A stretch of DNA of 64,000 nt. Source: Thermodesulfobacteriota bacterium. GTDB taxonomy: Bacteria > Thermosulfidibacterota > Thermosulfidibacteria > Thermosulfidibacterales > B14-G1. The notes under the pieces are model-generated. The model did no database searches and was not told the DNA's origin. It saw nothing but the letters and a program-made list of their open reading frames with translations. This document shows, piece by piece, positions 30,371 through 40,436 of this stretch; within the stretch, counting starts at the first letter, position 1, and each line of letters opens with the position of its first letter. The stretch is from contig JAJSAC010000063.1 in assembly GCA_024274915.1 (NCBI GenBank), positions 1 to 64,000 of the forward strand, given 5' to 3'. A program made the translations under genes and the position numbers.

Positions 30371-31809
30371 CGGAAGAAGATCAGGGTCACTACCACGAAT
30401 ATGGGGATGAGGATCACCAGGGAATATTTGAGGATGTAGCCAAAGAAGCTGGGCATCTCCACTCCGGCTTCTTCGGCTATGGATCTCACCATGAAGTTGG
30501 GAGCGTTACCTATATAGGTGTTGGCTCCCATGAAGACTGCCCCGGCGGAGATGGCCTCCAGGTAGATACCTTTCTGGGAGATGAGGTGGGCTACAGCTGT
30601 TTTTTCAGGCACTCCTGCGAAGAAGCGGCCCAGGGCAGTGTTAAGGAAAGTGAGATAAGTGGGGGCGTTATCCAAGAAGCTGGAGAGGCCACCTGTAATC
30701 CAGAAGAAGTGGTAGGGCTCTCTCACAGAGGCTATCAGGGCCCTGGCGGCACCTTCTTCCCCTGCCCTCAGGATGGCAAGGGCGGGGATCATGGTCATGA
30801 AGATACCGGCGAAAAGAATGGCCACCTCCTGGATGGGGAACCAGGTGAACTCGTTCTCTTCTCTGATCTGCCACGGGGTGAACTTGAGGGAGAGGAGTCC
30901 CATAGCCACCATAGCGGCGTCTCTGATGAGGGACTGGGTACTTCTTTCCACTCCCAGTATCTCTACGTAGCCCAGGTGGACAATGCCACTGAAAAGTACA
31001 GCTGCCACCACTCCCAAGAGGAAGAGGAAGTTGATGGAGCCCACTATTTTCAGTCTTTCCTCATCTTCTTCCCTATCGGGCAAGGTCTCTTTTTTGAAAT
31101 TGATATAGTCCATGATGAAGTAGAGGGCGATGAGAAGGCCGGCCACCGTGAGCATATGGGGTAGGATTTTGAAGGTCCAGAAAAAAGGCACGCCATGGAG
31201 GAATCCCAGGAAGAGGGGGGGATCTCCCAGGGGAGTGAGGGAGCCTCCGATGTTGCATACCAGGAAGATAAAGAAGACCACCATGTAAGTCTTTTTCTTT
31301 CGATAGGCGTTGGCTCTGAGGAAGGGCCTGATGAGGAGCATGGCTGCCCCTGTGGTACCCACCCAGGAAGCCAGGGCAGTTCCCACTGTCAGCATCCCTG
31401 TGTTGACCAAAGGGGTGCCCCGGAGTTTTCCCTTCAGTAGGATACCTCCTGCCACGGTATATAGGGACCACAGGAGGATGATGAAGGGTATGTAGTCGGC
31501 TATGAAGATGTGAAGGATTTCGTGGAGGGCTGCGCCTTTAAAGACCAATAAGAAGGGAATGGCTACTACCAATCCCCAGAAAGTGGACACTTTTCCAAAG
31601 TGGCTGTGCCAGAAATGGGGGACCAGTAGGGGGAAAAGGGCTATGGAGAGGAGAATGCCAGCGAAGGGTATGATGCTCCATAAAGGTAATTCGGTGCCAA
31701 GCTCGTGGGAGACTTCCGATGCCCATGAAGGGGTGGGGAGGATTAGAAGGGTGACACCGACCACACAAAAAATAAAAACGAGAGAGGCTGAGGATCCTTT
31801 ATTACTCAT
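30367..31809 (-). CDS. nhaD: NhaD-type sodium:proton antiporter
   Basis: 480 residues, largely hydrophobic with about 12-13 membrane segments. Signal-like N-terminus followed by [28 protein letters not shown], typical of NhaD; further family segments are [19 protein letters not shown] and [19 protein letters not shown], where the Asp residues are candidates for ion binding. Belongs to the ion transporter superfamily; a role in sodium/pH homeostasis is expected. Convergent to rpoD with the two stop codons overlapping in one CTAG, so no terminator fits between them. Divergent from pilM with a ~100-bp gap. Confidence 0.87.
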   Translation of the reverse strand: MSNKGSSASLVFIFCVVGVTLLILPTPSWASEVSHELGTELPLWSIIPFAGILLSIALFPLLVPHFWHSHFGKVSTFWGLVVAIPFLLVFKGAALHEILHIFIADYIPFIILLWSLYTVAGGILLKGKLRGTPLVNTGMLTVGTALASWVGTTGAAMLLIRPFLRANAYRKKKTYMVVFFIFLVCNIGGSLTPLGDPPLFLGFLHGVPFFWTFKILPHMLTVAGLLIALYFIMDYINFKKETLPDREEDEERLKIVGSINFLFLLGVVAAVLFSGIVHLGYVEILGVERSTQSLIRDAAMVAMGLLSLKFTPWQIREENEFTWFPIQEVAILFAGIFMTMIPALAILRAGEEGAARALIASVREPYHFFWITGGLSSFLDNAPTYLTFLNTALGRFFAGVPEKTAVAHLISQKGIYLEAISAGAVFMGANTYIGNAPNFMVRSIAEEAGVEMPSFFGYILKYSLVILIPIFVVVTLIFFR

Positions 31810-31913
31810 TTGCTCAGCTCCTTGGCCGTATTTCTAAAGACGGCGCAGGTATATATCTGTGAAATTCTGTTGTCAAGGTGGTGTGTTTTTGGTACCAGGG
31901 TAGATTAGTTACT

Positions 31914-32972
31914 ATGAGACGGGGTGTTAGAGTGCTTTTATTTAACCTGCTGAAAAGGAGAAAAAAGTACGCCTTTGGAGTAGACATAGGCCATTCAGGG
32001 CTGAAAATAGCGGTGTTTAAGAAAGAAGGTGGAAAGAAAATGGTGGAGAAATTACATTTGAGGAACTTCCCTCCAGAAGTGATGTCTGAGGGTAAGGTAG
32101 TGGATGAAGAAGCAGTGGTAAGGTCCCTTAGAGATTTGTGGAGAGGGGAGTCGTTCCCCAAAGGTACGGTGGTCGCTGCTGTACCGGGAGGCAATGTGGA
32201 AGTGAAAAAAATTAGGCTGCCAGTGATGGATAAGAAAGAACTGGACAGGTATGTTGCTTTAGAAGCGGAACGAGTTTTTGCTATGCCCTTTCTCAGTCTG
32301 GTTATAGACTATGTGGTCCTGAAAGAGGAGAAGGATTACACGGATCTGTTGGTTGTAGCTGTCCCCAGGGAAAAAGTTACTATGGTTAGAGAACTTTTTT
32401 ATAAGGCTGGAATAGAGCTTCATGTATTGGAGGTGAATGCTTTGGCTTTATATCACCTTCTCACTTTTTTAGATGGTGAAAGGTTTAAAGGTCTTTCCGT
32501 GCTTTTGGATGTAGGTAAGAGTACGACCACTGTGGTGATAATTCTAGACGGTGAGCTCCTTTGTGCCAAGGAAGTGTTTGTGGGAGGAGATGTGGTCACT
32601 GAGATGATTCAGAATGAGGAAGGTTTAACTTATGGAGAAGCAGAAGCACTGAAGAGAGGGGGGTTTTCACAAAAACCGTATAAGAGGAAAATTCTAGACA
32701 AGTTTGTTATTTCCTTGGGCCATGAGTTGAAACTGGTGTTGGATAGCTGTAGACTATGGTTGGAATCGGGAGAAGGAGAGGTGAAGAGGGTTTTTTATAC
32801 GGGAGGGGGAGCTTTATTAGAGGATTTTGATAAAGCTTTTGAAGAAAGGTTTGACGTAGAGGTTAAAAGTGTGTATTATTTGGATTTTGAAGGGGTGCTG
32901 GGAGAGGGGGGTGAGGCATTGGATAGACATTCTGTGGCGTTGGGTTTGTCTATCAGAGGGGCATCAGTATGA
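31914..32972 (+). CDS. pilM: Type IV pilus assembly protein PilM
   Basis: About 352 residues from the ATG at 31914; the track's 31878 start adds an unlikely MVCFWYQGRLVT. Actin-like ATPase fold: FGVDIGHSGLKIAVF (phosphate 1), LSVLLDVGKSTTTVVII (phosphate 2) and VFYTGGGALLEDF (adenosine region). Cytoplasmic partner of PilN in the pilus alignment complex. First gene of pilMNOPQ, each overlapping or nearly touching the next. The RBS before 31914 is weak, so the exact start is uncertain. Confidence 0.88.
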   Translation: MRRGVRVLLFNLLKRRKKYAFGVDIGHSGLKIAVFKKEGGKKMVEKLHLRNFPPEVMSEGKVVDEEAVVRSLRDLWRGESFPKGTVVAAVPGGNVEVKKIRLPVMDKKELDRYVALEAERVFAMPFLSLVIDYVVLKEEKDYTDLLVVAVPREKVTMVRELFYKAGIELHVLEVNALALYHLLTFLDGERFKGLSVLLDVGKSTTTVVIILDGELLCAKEVFVGGDVVTEMIQNEEGLTYGEAEALKRGGFSQKPYKRKILDKFVISLGHELKLVLDSCRLWLESGEGEVKRVFYTGGGALLEDFDKAFEERFDVEVKSVYYLDFEGVLGEGGEALDRHSVALGLSIRGASV

Positions 32973-33559
32973 ATAAAGCAGAAGTTGTAGGCATAAATCT
33001 ACTTAAAAGAGAGGTCAAAAGGCCTGTTGCAAGAAGGGTGGGAAGGAGGCCTGGAGAGAGGCGACCCTTCAGTTTAGACAGGGATAAAGCGATTATACTT
33101 GCCCTATTCCTGGTTTTTCTCCTGGGTTTTGGCGGATATTATTTGAAGCTGGAGAGCACCATCAAGGCCAAGGAGAGGATTCTGGTGGAAAAGAAAACCG
33201 AGTTGAAGAAGCTGGAAAAGGTCTACACCAGAATAAAGCTCTTGGAGGCCAGGAAACAGGAACTTCAAAGAATGGTGAAGGTGATTGAGAACCTCTCTTC
33301 AGGCAGGGATAGAGTGGTGCGATTTTTTGAAAAGCTAGAGGGCGCTCTCCCAGAGAATTCTTGGTTAAATTCGCTTAACTTTAAGGGAAATGAAGTGCGG
33401 CTAGTGGGGTACTCCCTTGAGGATAACGGCGTAGCAGACTTCATGGAAAATCTGTCGCGTGTTGAAGGGGTTTCCCGTTGCAAGTTGAAGTATATAAAAG
33501 AGGTGGGACTTGCCGGTATGAAGGTTAAACAGTTTGCTCTCACAGCTTTTTTGAGGTAG
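32969..33559 (+). CDS. pilN: Type IV pilus assembly protein PilN
   Basis: 196 residues. Short cytoplasmic N-terminus containing VGINLLKREV, the PilM-binding INLL motif; a single membrane helix (AIILALFLVFLLGFGGYY); then a coiled coil and a periplasmic ferredoxin-like domain. Overlaps pilM by 4 nt (ATGA). Forms the inner-membrane alignment complex with PilO. Confidence 0.9.
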   Translation: MNKAEVVGINLLKREVKRPVARRVGRRPGERRPFSLDRDKAIILALFLVFLLGFGGYYLKLESTIKAKERILVEKKTELKKLEKVYTRIKLLEARKQELQRMVKVIENLSSGRDRVVRFFEKLEGALPENSWLNSLNFKGNEVRLVGYSLEDNGVADFMENLSRVEGVSRCKLKYIKEVGLAGMKVKQFALTAFLR

Positions 33560-33569
33560 GGTGCTGCCC

Positions 33570-34166
33570 ATGGACAAGAGCCTTTTGAAGAAGGTATTGG
33601 CCTCTGTTCTATTGCTGGTGGCTTTGGGGTATGTGGGTAATTTATACGTTCTAAAACCCAAGAAAGAGCAGATCACAAGATTGGATAGAGAGATCAAGAA
33701 TGTAACCTTAAAGATAGAGAAAGGCAAGAAAGCCCTGAGAAGAGAAAAGGCCCTCACTAAAGAGATTGCAGCATTGGAAGCCAAGCTGGAAACTATGAAA
33801 TCTGTGCTCCCTACTAAGGAGGAGATTCCGGGTCTCATAAGAGAGATATCCAGGTTGGGCTATTATAATAGGATCAATTACGCCCTATTTCAGCCTGGAA
33901 GGGAGGTGGTCAAAGCGGACCAGGGTTACGCTATTCTGGCTATCAGACTTGAGTTCAAGGCTTTTTATCCCCAGCTTATTTCTCTTTTAAGCGGTATTTC
34001 TAAAATGGAGAGGCTGGTAAAGCCCGTAACCCTGAAGGTTCTTTATGCTTCCAAGGGTAGGAAGGTGGTTCTGGAGAACCCCCACCTGATGGTGAAATGT
34101 GTCTTGGAGACCTACAGGTATGTGCCTCTCCAGAAGGTAAAGGAGAAGAAGGGTGGTAAGAAATAG
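33570..34166 (+). CDS. pilO: Type IV pilus assembly protein PilO
   Basis: 198 residues from the ATG at 33570 (MDKSLLKKVL), preceded by AGGTAGGG; the track uses a GTG 9 bases earlier. One membrane helix near the N-terminus (VLASVLLLVALGYVGNLYVL), a coiled coil (~30-85) and a C-terminal periplasmic domain with LIREISRLGYYNRINYALF, characteristic of PilO. Pairs with PilN. The pilP start lies inside its 3' end. Confidence 0.9.
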   Translation: MDKSLLKKVLASVLLLVALGYVGNLYVLKPKKEQITRLDREIKNVTLKIEKGKKALRREKALTKEIAALEAKLETMKSVLPTKEEIPGLIREISRLGYYNRINYALFQPGREVVKADQGYAILAIRLEFKAFYPQLISLLSGISKMERLVKPVTLKVLYASKGRKVVLENPHLMVKCVLETYRYVPLQKVKEKKGGKK

Positions 34167-34563
34167 GATTATAGGAATCTTGATGATCGTGGGATTGGTT
34201 GTCTTTTCTCTCACGTCCCTCATGGCCTGGGGGGAAGTGGAGAAGAAGGGGGGCTTGACCCCTCCTTCGGTGGTGATACGGAATCCTTTCCAGCCGCCTC
34301 CCGCCGTCACCAAAAGGTTGTTGCGTGCTAAAAGGGCCAATGTTCTCCTTTCTCCCCTTCAGAAGTACGATGTGGAGTCTTTTGTGCTTACAGGTGTCGT
34401 GGATGATATGGCTATGGTGGTTTCTCCAGACGGAGCCACCTACATTATAAGAAAGGGTACTCAAATAGGTAAATATGGGGAAGAGGTGGTGGGGGTTTAC
34501 AGAGATAGAGTGGCGATAAAAAGAGGGAACAAGGTCATATATCTCGCCTTTCCCAAGGATTGA
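34153..34563 (+). CDS. pilP: Type IV pilus assembly protein PilP (short form)
   Basis: 136 residues. A membrane/signal segment (IIGILMIVGLVVFSLTSLMAW) precedes a disordered linker and a small beta domain with YDVESFVLTGVVDDMAMVV and YIIRKGTQIGKYGEEVVGV, matching the PilP HR domain that contacts the secretin. No lipobox Cys is seen, unlike PilP lipoproteins of gamma-proteobacteria. GTG start overlapping pilO by 14 nt. PilQ follows after 17 bases. Confidence 0.85.
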   Translation: MVRNRIIGILMIVGLVVFSLTSLMAWGEVEKKGGLTPPSVVIRNPFQPPPAVTKRLLRAKRANVLLSPLQKYDVESFVLTGVVDDMAMVVSPDGATYIIRKGTQIGKYGEEVVGVYRDRVAIKRGNKVIYLAFPKD

Positions 34564-34580
34564 ATTAAGGAGAGGTTATT

Positions 34581-36731
34581 ATGAGGGTAAAATGGTTACT
34601 TTGGGTGATTGGAGGGTTGCTGGCTTTTGGACTGGGTCTGGCAGAAGCCAAGGGGGCAGTTTATACAATTCAAATTGCTGCCATTAAACATGCCAATAAT
34701 CTGCCTGTCCTTGAGAAAGAGGCCATGGAGTTTTCACAGAAAGTGGGTCTCCCCGTGTTTCTGGTCCAGAAGGACTCCACCTATGCCCTCATGGTGGGCC
34801 ATTTCACCAGCCAGAGTGAGGGAAGTGTTTTCAAGGACAAGATATCCGATACTTTTCCCGATGCTTTTGTGATTCCTTGGAAGGGTATGAAAGTGGTGGA
34901 GGTTTTCAAAGGGGGAACTCCTGTTAAGGAGGGTGATGTATCTCAGGCCAAGAGCCCCTCTCCACCTGAGAAGAAGTCTGGCGCTGTGGAGGAGGGGAAG
35001 ACAAGGGTGACCGGGGAGAAGATGGGTGGACTTCCCAAGGGTATTTATCCCAAGAACTCCCTTGTCAAAATCAAGGCCTTGGGATCCGCTCTGGTTTTGG
35101 TGGGTATGAATCCCTGGGGGTTTGTGGATCTAGAGAAGTTCTATCCACCCCTCCGTTATGTTGTTCATCTTTTTAACACCAGCCCCGCTGTCACCCTGGA
35201 TACCCTCTATTCTCCCACTCCTGGGGTGGAGAAGGTGAAGATCCTCTTCGATTATGTGGATAGGAAAACAGACGTGGTGATCTACCCTTCCGGTCCCACC
35301 CCTCTGGCACTGGAGAAGAGGGGAAAGGTGCTGGTCCTTTCCCTGAGGGGTCTTCAGGAAGAAGTTGGGGAGAAGAAGGGGGAGGTGAAGGCCTCTGTTC
35401 CCACCTTTGAAGGGAAGAAAAAGGTCTATACGGGGAAGAAGGTATCCTTAGAGTTTAAAAACGCCGACATAAGGGACGTTATAAGGATACTGTCCGAGGT
35501 GAGTGGCCTCAATTTCGTTGTGGACCCTGATGTTAAAGGGACGGTGACCGTGAAGCTGGACAATGTCCCTTGGGATCAGGCCTTGGACGTGATTCTTAGG
35601 ACAAATAGATTGGGCAAGGTGGTGGAAGACGGCATAGTGAGGATAGGTACCCTTAAGAGTCTGGCCCAGGAGGGGCAGGCCCAGGAGTCTGCAAGGAAGG
35701 CCTTAGAGAAGACGAAGCCATTGGTATTGGAGGTAATTCCCCTCAATTTCGTGGAGGCGAGTAAGGTTAAGACCCTTATAACACCCCTCTTGAGTGATAG
35801 TGGTAAGGTGGACTATCTCGAGAGGATCAACGCCCTGGTGGTGAAGGACAACGCCGAAAGGATAGCTAAGATAAAGGACTTTGTGAAGAAAATAGACACA
35901 CCTACCCCCCAGATCCAGATAGGGGCCAGGATTGTGGAGATTGTGACCACCTACATGAAGGAGTTGGGAATCCAGTGGGGGTTCTTGTGGAGACAGACCC
36001 GTACAGATATGCTCTTTCCTTACTCTTTCGGGGTGGGGGGTGGAGTGTCCACTGCTCCTGCCGCTACCCAGGCCTTGACCACTATGGAGGGGGTGTCTGG
36101 TTGGTCTCCCGCTTCCATAGCCCCCGGCTATGTGGTGGATCTACCCGCAGCAGTCATGACCGGTTCGGGTGGGGCTATTGCAGCCAGTTTGTTGAACGCC
36201 AGCGAGACTTTTGGCCTGGACATTCGTCTTTCTGCTCTGGAGGAGGAGGGTGTAGCCAGAACCGTTTCCAATCCCAAGCTGGTCACCTTGGATAATCAGG
36301 AGGCGGAAATCAGCCAGGGATATGAGATTCCCTTCGCCACGGTGTCTGAGTCTGGTACCCAGACGGAGTTTAAAGAGGCAAAACTTAAGCTCCTGGTGAA
36401 ACCCCATGTCACTTCTAGTGGTGACATTGTGATGGATGTGGAAGTCTCAAAGGATTCGCCCGATTTTACCCACGTGACCCCTGACGGTGTGCCTATCCAG
36501 ACCCGTTCTGTGAAGACATCGGTTCGGATGAAGAACGGGGACACCCTCATCATAGGTGGCATATATGAGATGACCAAGAGCAAGAAGAACAATCAGGTAC
36601 CCGGGCTGAGCCGCATTCCTCTGTTGAGCTGGCTCTTCCGCCATAGATCAGAGAACCTGGAAAAGAGGGAACTTCTCATCTTTATCACTCCCACGGTGAT
36701 TGAGGCCGGGATAGTTCAAGGGAAGAGATGA
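34581..36731 (+). CDS. pilQ: Type IV pilus secretin PilQ with N-terminal SPOR-like domain
   Basis: 716 residues. After a signal peptide comes a SPOR-like domain ([14 protein letters not shown] ... [14 protein letters not shown] ... FPDAFVIPW, ~25-105), a linker, an AMIN-like beta domain (~155-270), the secretin-TonB short domain ([20 protein letters not shown]), NolW ([16 protein letters not shown]) and the secretin channel domain ([27 protein letters not shown]). Forms the outer-membrane pore for the pilus. A SPOR domain, which binds septal peptidoglycan in other proteins, is unusual at this position. The stop overlaps aroC by 4 nt. Confidence 0.94.
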   Translation: MRVKWLLWVIGGLLAFGLGLAEAKGAVYTIQIAAIKHANNLPVLEKEAMEFSQKVGLPVFLVQKDSTYALMVGHFTSQSEGSVFKDKISDTFPDAFVIPWKGMKVVEVFKGGTPVKEGDVSQAKSPSPPEKKSGAVEEGKTRVTGEKMGGLPKGIYPKNSLVKIKALGSALVLVGMNPWGFVDLEKFYPPLRYVVHLFNTSPAVTLDTLYSPTPGVEKVKILFDYVDRKTDVVIYPSGPTPLALEKRGKVLVLSLRGLQEEVGEKKGEVKASVPTFEGKKKVYTGKKVSLEFKNADIRDVIRILSEVSGLNFVVDPDVKGTVTVKLDNVPWDQALDVILRTNRLGKVVEDGIVRIGTLKSLAQEGQAQESARKALEKTKPLVLEVIPLNFVEASKVKTLITPLLSDSGKVDYLERINALVVKDNAERIAKIKDFVKKIDTPTPQIQIGARIVEIVTTYMKELGIQWGFLWRQTRTDMLFPYSFGVGGGVSTAPAATQALTTMEGVSGWSPASIAPGYVVDLPAAVMTGSGGAIAASLLNASETFGLDIRLSALEEEGVARTVSNPKLVTLDNQEAEISQGYEIPFATVSESGTQTEFKEAKLKLLVKPHVTSSGDIVMDVEVSKDSPDFTHVTPDGVPIQTRSVKTSVRMKNGDTLIIGGIYEMTKSKKNNQVPGLSRIPLLSWLFRHRSENLEKRELLIFITPTVIEAGIVQGKR

Positions 36732-37861
36732 GGTTTCTCACGGCGGGGGAGTCCCACGGGGCTGCCCTAGTTGCCATAGTCGAGGGCGTACCCGCCCATC
36801 TGCCCATTGCGGCTGACTACATCGATGCCCATCTGGCCAGGCGCCAGGTGGGCATCGGTCGTGGTGGACGAATGAAGATAGAGAGGGACAGGGTGCAGAT
36901 TCTATCCGGCGTGCGGGGCGGCTTCACCCTGGGATCACCCATTGCCCTCCTTATAGAGAACCTGGACTGGCCCAATTGGGAAAGGGTGATGGCCGTGGAG
37001 GGTTCTTTGGAGGGGGAGAAGGTGACCAAGCCCCGCCCGGGGCATGCGGATCTCTCCGGGGCCCTTAAGTACCTTCACCGGGACATGAGGAACGTGTTGG
37101 AAAGGGCCAGTGCTCGGGAGACGGCAGCCAGAACGGCGGTAGGGGCAGTGGCCAGGAGGCTTCTGGAGGAGTTGGGTATAGTTGTTCTCTCCCATGTGGT
37201 GAGCATTGGACCTGTGGTGGTGGAGGAGGTGGTCTTTGACCGGGTGGAGGATTCTCCTTTGAGGTGTGGTGATCCCCGGGCAGAGGAAGCCATGAAGGAG
37301 GCTATATTTCGTGCCCAGGATGAAGGTGACACCTTGGGCGGTGTTTTTGAGGTGAGGGCAAGGGGGGTACTGCCCGGGTTGGGGAGCTATGTCCAATGGG
37401 ACAGGCGTCTGGATGCCAGGTTGGCCCAGGCCATTATCTCCATTCCTGGGGTGAAAGGGGTGGAGATAGGTGAGGCCTTTTCCCTCTCTTCCAAGCCCGG
37501 CTCCCACGTCCACGATGCCATCTATTGGAGTGCTGAGAGGGGTTTTTACCGTGAAACCAACAGGGCTGGGGGTATTGAAGGGGGCGTGAGCAATGGCGAG
37601 GAAATAGTGGTAAGGGGAGCCATGAAACCCATCCCTACCCTTTCCAGGCCTCTGGACTCGGTGGATATTGAGACCAAGGAGCCCTTTCCCTCCCATAAGG
37701 AGAGGTCCGACGTTTGTGCCGTACCTGCTGCAGGGGTGGTGGCGGAGGCCATGGTGGCTTGGATATTGGCCCAGGCTGTTATGGAGAAGATGGGTGGGGA
37801 CACTCTGGAAGAGGTGAAGAAGCGTTGGGAGGAGCATCGGGAGAAGGTGAGGACCTTCTGA
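36728..37861 (+). CDS. aroC: Chorismate synthase
   Basis: 377 residues. Converts EPSP to chorismate with reduced FMN. Starts [10 protein letters not shown], with [17 protein letters not shown] and [13 protein letters not shown], and later [17 protein letters not shown] and [13 protein letters not shown], all conserved in the family. ATG overlaps pilQ by 4 nt. The pilMNOPQ-aro order recalls the enterobacterial hofMNOPQ-aroK context, a conserved arrangement. Confidence 0.97.
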   Translation: MRFLTAGESHGAALVAIVEGVPAHLPIAADYIDAHLARRQVGIGRGGRMKIERDRVQILSGVRGGFTLGSPIALLIENLDWPNWERVMAVEGSLEGEKVTKPRPGHADLSGALKYLHRDMRNVLERASARETAARTAVGAVARRLLEELGIVVLSHVVSIGPVVVEEVVFDRVEDSPLRCGDPRAEEAMKEAIFRAQDEGDTLGGVFEVRARGVLPGLGSYVQWDRRLDARLAQAIISIPGVKGVEIGEAFSLSSKPGSHVHDAIYWSAERGFYRETNRAGGIEGGVSNGEEIVVRGAMKPIPTLSRPLDSVDIETKEPFPSHKERSDVCAVPAAGVVAEAMVAWILAQAVMEKMGGDTLEEVKKRWEEHREKVRTF

Positions 37862-38358
37862 AGGGGCGGCCCCTTTTTCTGTTGGGTTTCATGGGGTCAG
37901 GGAAGAGCACCGTGGGCCTCCTACTGGCTAAGGCTCTGGGTTGTCCCTTTGTCGATTTGGATGCCCTCATTGTGGAGCGGGTGGGTAGGAGCATTGAGGA
38001 CATCTTTGATACCGAGGGGGAAGAGGGTTTCAGGAGGTACGAGACCCAGGCCTTAAGGGCAGTGGCTAGGAAAGCCTCGGTGGTGGCCACCGGTGGGGGG
38101 GTGGTGACCCGTGAGGAAAACTGGGGGGTGCTGAATAGTGGCATTACGGTGGCCCTTACAGCATCTCCTGGTGCGTTAAGGCGGAGGTTGAGAAGGGGTG
38201 ATGGACGCCCCCTTCTTCGGGGTGAGAAGGGTTGGGAGGAGTTGCTGATAGAGAGGGAACCCCTTTACAGGAGGGCCTGGCTGGTTATAGATACTACAAA
38301 CTTGACGCCCCGAGAGGTGGTCGATCGCATCTTGAGGGCTCTCGAGGAGGGGTCTTGA
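37825..38358 (+). CDS. aroK: Shikimate kinase
   Basis: Phosphorylates shikimate. P-loop [10 protein letters not shown], substrate-binding Asp in [25 protein letters not shown] and VVATGGGVV are diagnostic. The track's start at 37714 lies deep in aroC and gives a Gly/Arg-rich shadow N-terminus; no ATG or GTG is suitably placed, so I prefer TTG at 37825 (177 residues). A CTG at 37858, touching the aroC stop, is another possibility. The stop overlaps the start of aroQ (TTGA). Confidence 0.9.
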   Translation: MGGASGEGEDLLKGRPLFLLGFMGSGKSTVGLLLAKALGCPFVDLDALIVERVGRSIEDIFDTEGEEGFRRYETQALRAVARKASVVATGGGVVTREENWGVLNSGITVALTASPGALRRRLRRGDGRPLLRGEKGWEELLIEREPLYRRAWLVIDTTNLTPREVVDRILRALEEGS

Positions 38359-38807
38359 AGGTCTTGGTCGTTAACGGTCCTAACATGAATCTCTTGGGCA
38401 AGAGAGAGAGGGATCTATACGGCTCCTGGACTTTGGAGGATCTCCAGGGGGCTTTAAGGGAGAAGGGGAGGACTCTGGGCATAGTGGTGGATTTTTTCCA
38501 GTCCAACCACGAGGGGGAGATTGTTGAGAAAATTCAGGGGGCCGAAGATTACGACTATCTTGTGGTCAATGCAGCTGCCTATACCCATACCAGCGTTGCT
38601 ATAAGGGATGCCCTTCTTGCCTTGGGTAAACCTTTCATAGAGGTACATATGACCAACGTTTATGCCCGAGAGCCCTTCCGTCATCGCTCTTATCTCTCCG
38701 ACGTGGCAATGGGTCAGGTAGTGGGTTTCGGTGTATGGAGCTACTTTTTGGCTTTAGATGCTTTGGGCTATATGGGGGAGGGTAGGGGTGGACCTGGAGG
38801 GGATTAG
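38355..38807 (+). CDS. aroQ: Type II 3-dehydroquinate dehydratase
   Basis: 150 residues from the TTG at 38355 ([22 protein letters not shown]), the usual family start; the track's 38232 start is within aroK. NGPNMNLLG with the downstream Tyr, FFQSNHEGEIVEKIQ, NAAAYTHTSVAIRDAL and VHMTNVYAREPFR are all diagnostic. Dehydrates 3-dehydroquinate in the shikimate pathway. The next gene starts inside its 3' end. Confidence 0.93.
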   Translation: MKVLVVNGPNMNLLGKRERDLYGSWTLEDLQGALREKGRTLGIVVDFFQSNHEGEIVEKIQGAEDYDYLVVNAAAYTHTSVAIRDALLALGKPFIEVHMTNVYAREPFRHRSYLSDVAMGQVVGFGVWSYFLALDALGYMGEGRGGPGGD

Positions 38808-39840
38808 GGAAAGGCTTTCCAGGGAGGAGGTGGAAGCTTTTCTCATATCCAATATCGTTAATGTCCGTTATGTCTCGGGTTTTACTGGTTCTTCTGCCTT
38901 TATTCTCATCAGCTCCAAGGAGGTGCTCTTTGTGACCGATCCCCGGTACGGAGAACAGGCTTCTTCCCAAATCCCCCCTTTCTACGATTTGGTGGTACTT
39001 AAACCGGGAGAGCGCCTCTCCTCGGTGATTAAAGGGAAAGGATGGTCTTCTCTGGCTGTGGAAGACTCCATTACCCTGGCCCAGTACAACTCTCTGAAAG
39101 AGGGACTGGAGGGGGTAGAGTTGGTGGCGTGGAAGGGAGTGGTGGAGACAGCCAGGAGGATAAAGGCACCTTGGGAAGTGGAAAAAATGAGGGGAGCTGT
39201 GGCCCTGGCTCAGGAGGCCTTTAATAGGCTCAGGGGCGTGATGAGACCTGGAGTGGTCGAGAGGGATTTAGCTCTGGAATTGGAGTTTGTCATGAGGAAG
39301 GCCGGGGCGGAGGGTGTGGCCTTTCCTGCTATTGTGGCCTCTGGCCCTCGATCGGCCCTACCCCACGGAGAGGCCTCTTCTAGGACCATAGGAGAAGAGG
39401 ATTTGGTTGTGTTGGATTTTGGGGCCCGGTGGCAGGGCTACTACTCTGACATGACTCGGACCCTGAAATTCGGCCAGTGGCGGAGTTGGGAGAGGAAGGT
39501 TTGTCGGGTGGTCCTGGAGGCCCAGCAGGCAGCCTTGGAGGTGGTGAAGCCTGGGGTCGAGGCCAGAGAGGTGGACGCTGTGGCCCGGGGGGTTATAGAG
39601 AAGGCAGGTTATGGGGAGTTTTTCGGCCATGGCTTGGGCCACGGGGTGGGGCTGGAGGTTCACGAGGCCCCTTCCCTTTCTCCCTCATCCCGGGATGTGC
39701 TGGAGGAGGGGATGGTTTTCACTGTGGAGCCTGGTATCTATCTTCCTGGTAAAGGGGGTGTGAGAATAGAGGACATGGTCTATCTGGGTTTGGAGGGACC
39801 GGAAGTGCTCACCAGCCTTCCCAGGGAGGTGGAGGAATGA
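38788..39840 (+). CDS. M24B aminopeptidase P / prolidase-type metallopeptidase
   Basis: About 350 residues from the GTG at 38788 (VDLEGIRERLS), preceded by GGGGGAGGG; the track begins at an ATG 30 bases earlier inside aroQ. N-terminal creatinase-like domain, then the pita-bread fold with metal ligands in VVLDFGARWQGYYSDMTRT (two Asp), GHGLGHGVGLEVHEAP (His), FTVEPGIY (Glu) and VRIEDM (Glu). Cleaves X-Pro peptide bonds. In many genomes it sits between aroQ and efp; here a thioesterase follows instead, overlapping by 4 nt. Confidence 0.9.
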   Translation: MDLEGIRERLSREEVEAFLISNIVNVRYVSGFTGSSAFILISSKEVLFVTDPRYGEQASSQIPPFYDLVVLKPGERLSSVIKGKGWSSLAVEDSITLAQYNSLKEGLEGVELVAWKGVVETARRIKAPWEVEKMRGAVALAQEAFNRLRGVMRPGVVERDLALELEFVMRKAGAEGVAFPAIVASGPRSALPHGEASSRTIGEEDLVVLDFGARWQGYYSDMTRTLKFGQWRSWERKVCRVVLEAQQAALEVVKPGVEAREVDAVARGVIEKAGYGEFFGHGLGHGVGLEVHEAPSLSPSSRDVLEEGMVFTVEPGIYLPGKGGVRIEDMVYLGLEGPEVLTSLPREVEE

Positions 39841-40250
39841 AGAAGGCCAGGGCCACCTTTAGGGTGAGGTACGGAGAGACGGACAGAATGGGAGGGGTCT
39901 ATTACGCCAACTACGTGGCGTGGTTTGAAATGGGGCGGAGTACCCTCATGAGGGAGGCAGGATGTCCTTACAGCCTTCTGGAGGAAGGAGGGTGTGTCCT
40001 GCCGGTGGTGGAGGCTTACTGTAAGTATAGGTGCCCTGCCCATTACGATGATCGTTTGGTGATGGAGACGTGGCTTACCAAACTCACCAAGAGGGACATC
40101 ACCTTCAGCTATCGGATTTTGAGGGACGGGAAAGTGCTGGCTGAGGGTTATACCCGCCACATACCCGTTAGTCCTGAAGGGAAGCGTATACCTGTGCCCC
40201 CTCGCCTCTTCCCTTTGCTGGAGCCTTACTTGGATGTTAGTGGGGTTTGA
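39837..40250 (+). CDS. Hotdog-fold acyl-CoA thioesterase (YbgC/4HBT family)
   Basis: 137 residues. YGETDRMGGVYYANYVAWFEMGR contains the catalytic Asp region (usually D-x-M/A-G-V-V-Y-Y-x-N-Y) of 4-hydroxybenzoyl-CoA-like thioesterases. ATG overlaps the peptidase stop by 4 nt. Probable end of the pil-aro transcript. Substrate unknown. Confidence 0.85.
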   Translation: MKKARATFRVRYGETDRMGGVYYANYVAWFEMGRSTLMREAGCPYSLLEEGGCVLPVVEAYCKYRCPAHYDDRLVMETWLTKLTKRDITFSYRILRDGKVLAEGYTRHIPVSPEGKRIPVPPRLFPLLEPYLDVSGV

Positions 40251-40436
40251 CAGGAGAATTATTTATGTTGTAGTTAGTCTTAGCGAGCCTTCCGCTGTTT
40301 CTGGGATGGAGAGGTTAGAAACGGAAGAGAGGGGTGGCCTTTTGTTTGGTTCTTCCCGCCCTGTGGGGCCGGCGAGGGGTAGAAAAGTTATATCTACCTT
40401 TCCTGTTTTATACCATCTTCTCCCCGGGGTGAGTTT

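Noticed and set aside
37714-37824. N-terminal extension of aroK in the ORF track
   Set aside because: It encodes a Cys/Gly-rich stretch overlapping conserved aroC codons and is not part of any shikimate kinase.
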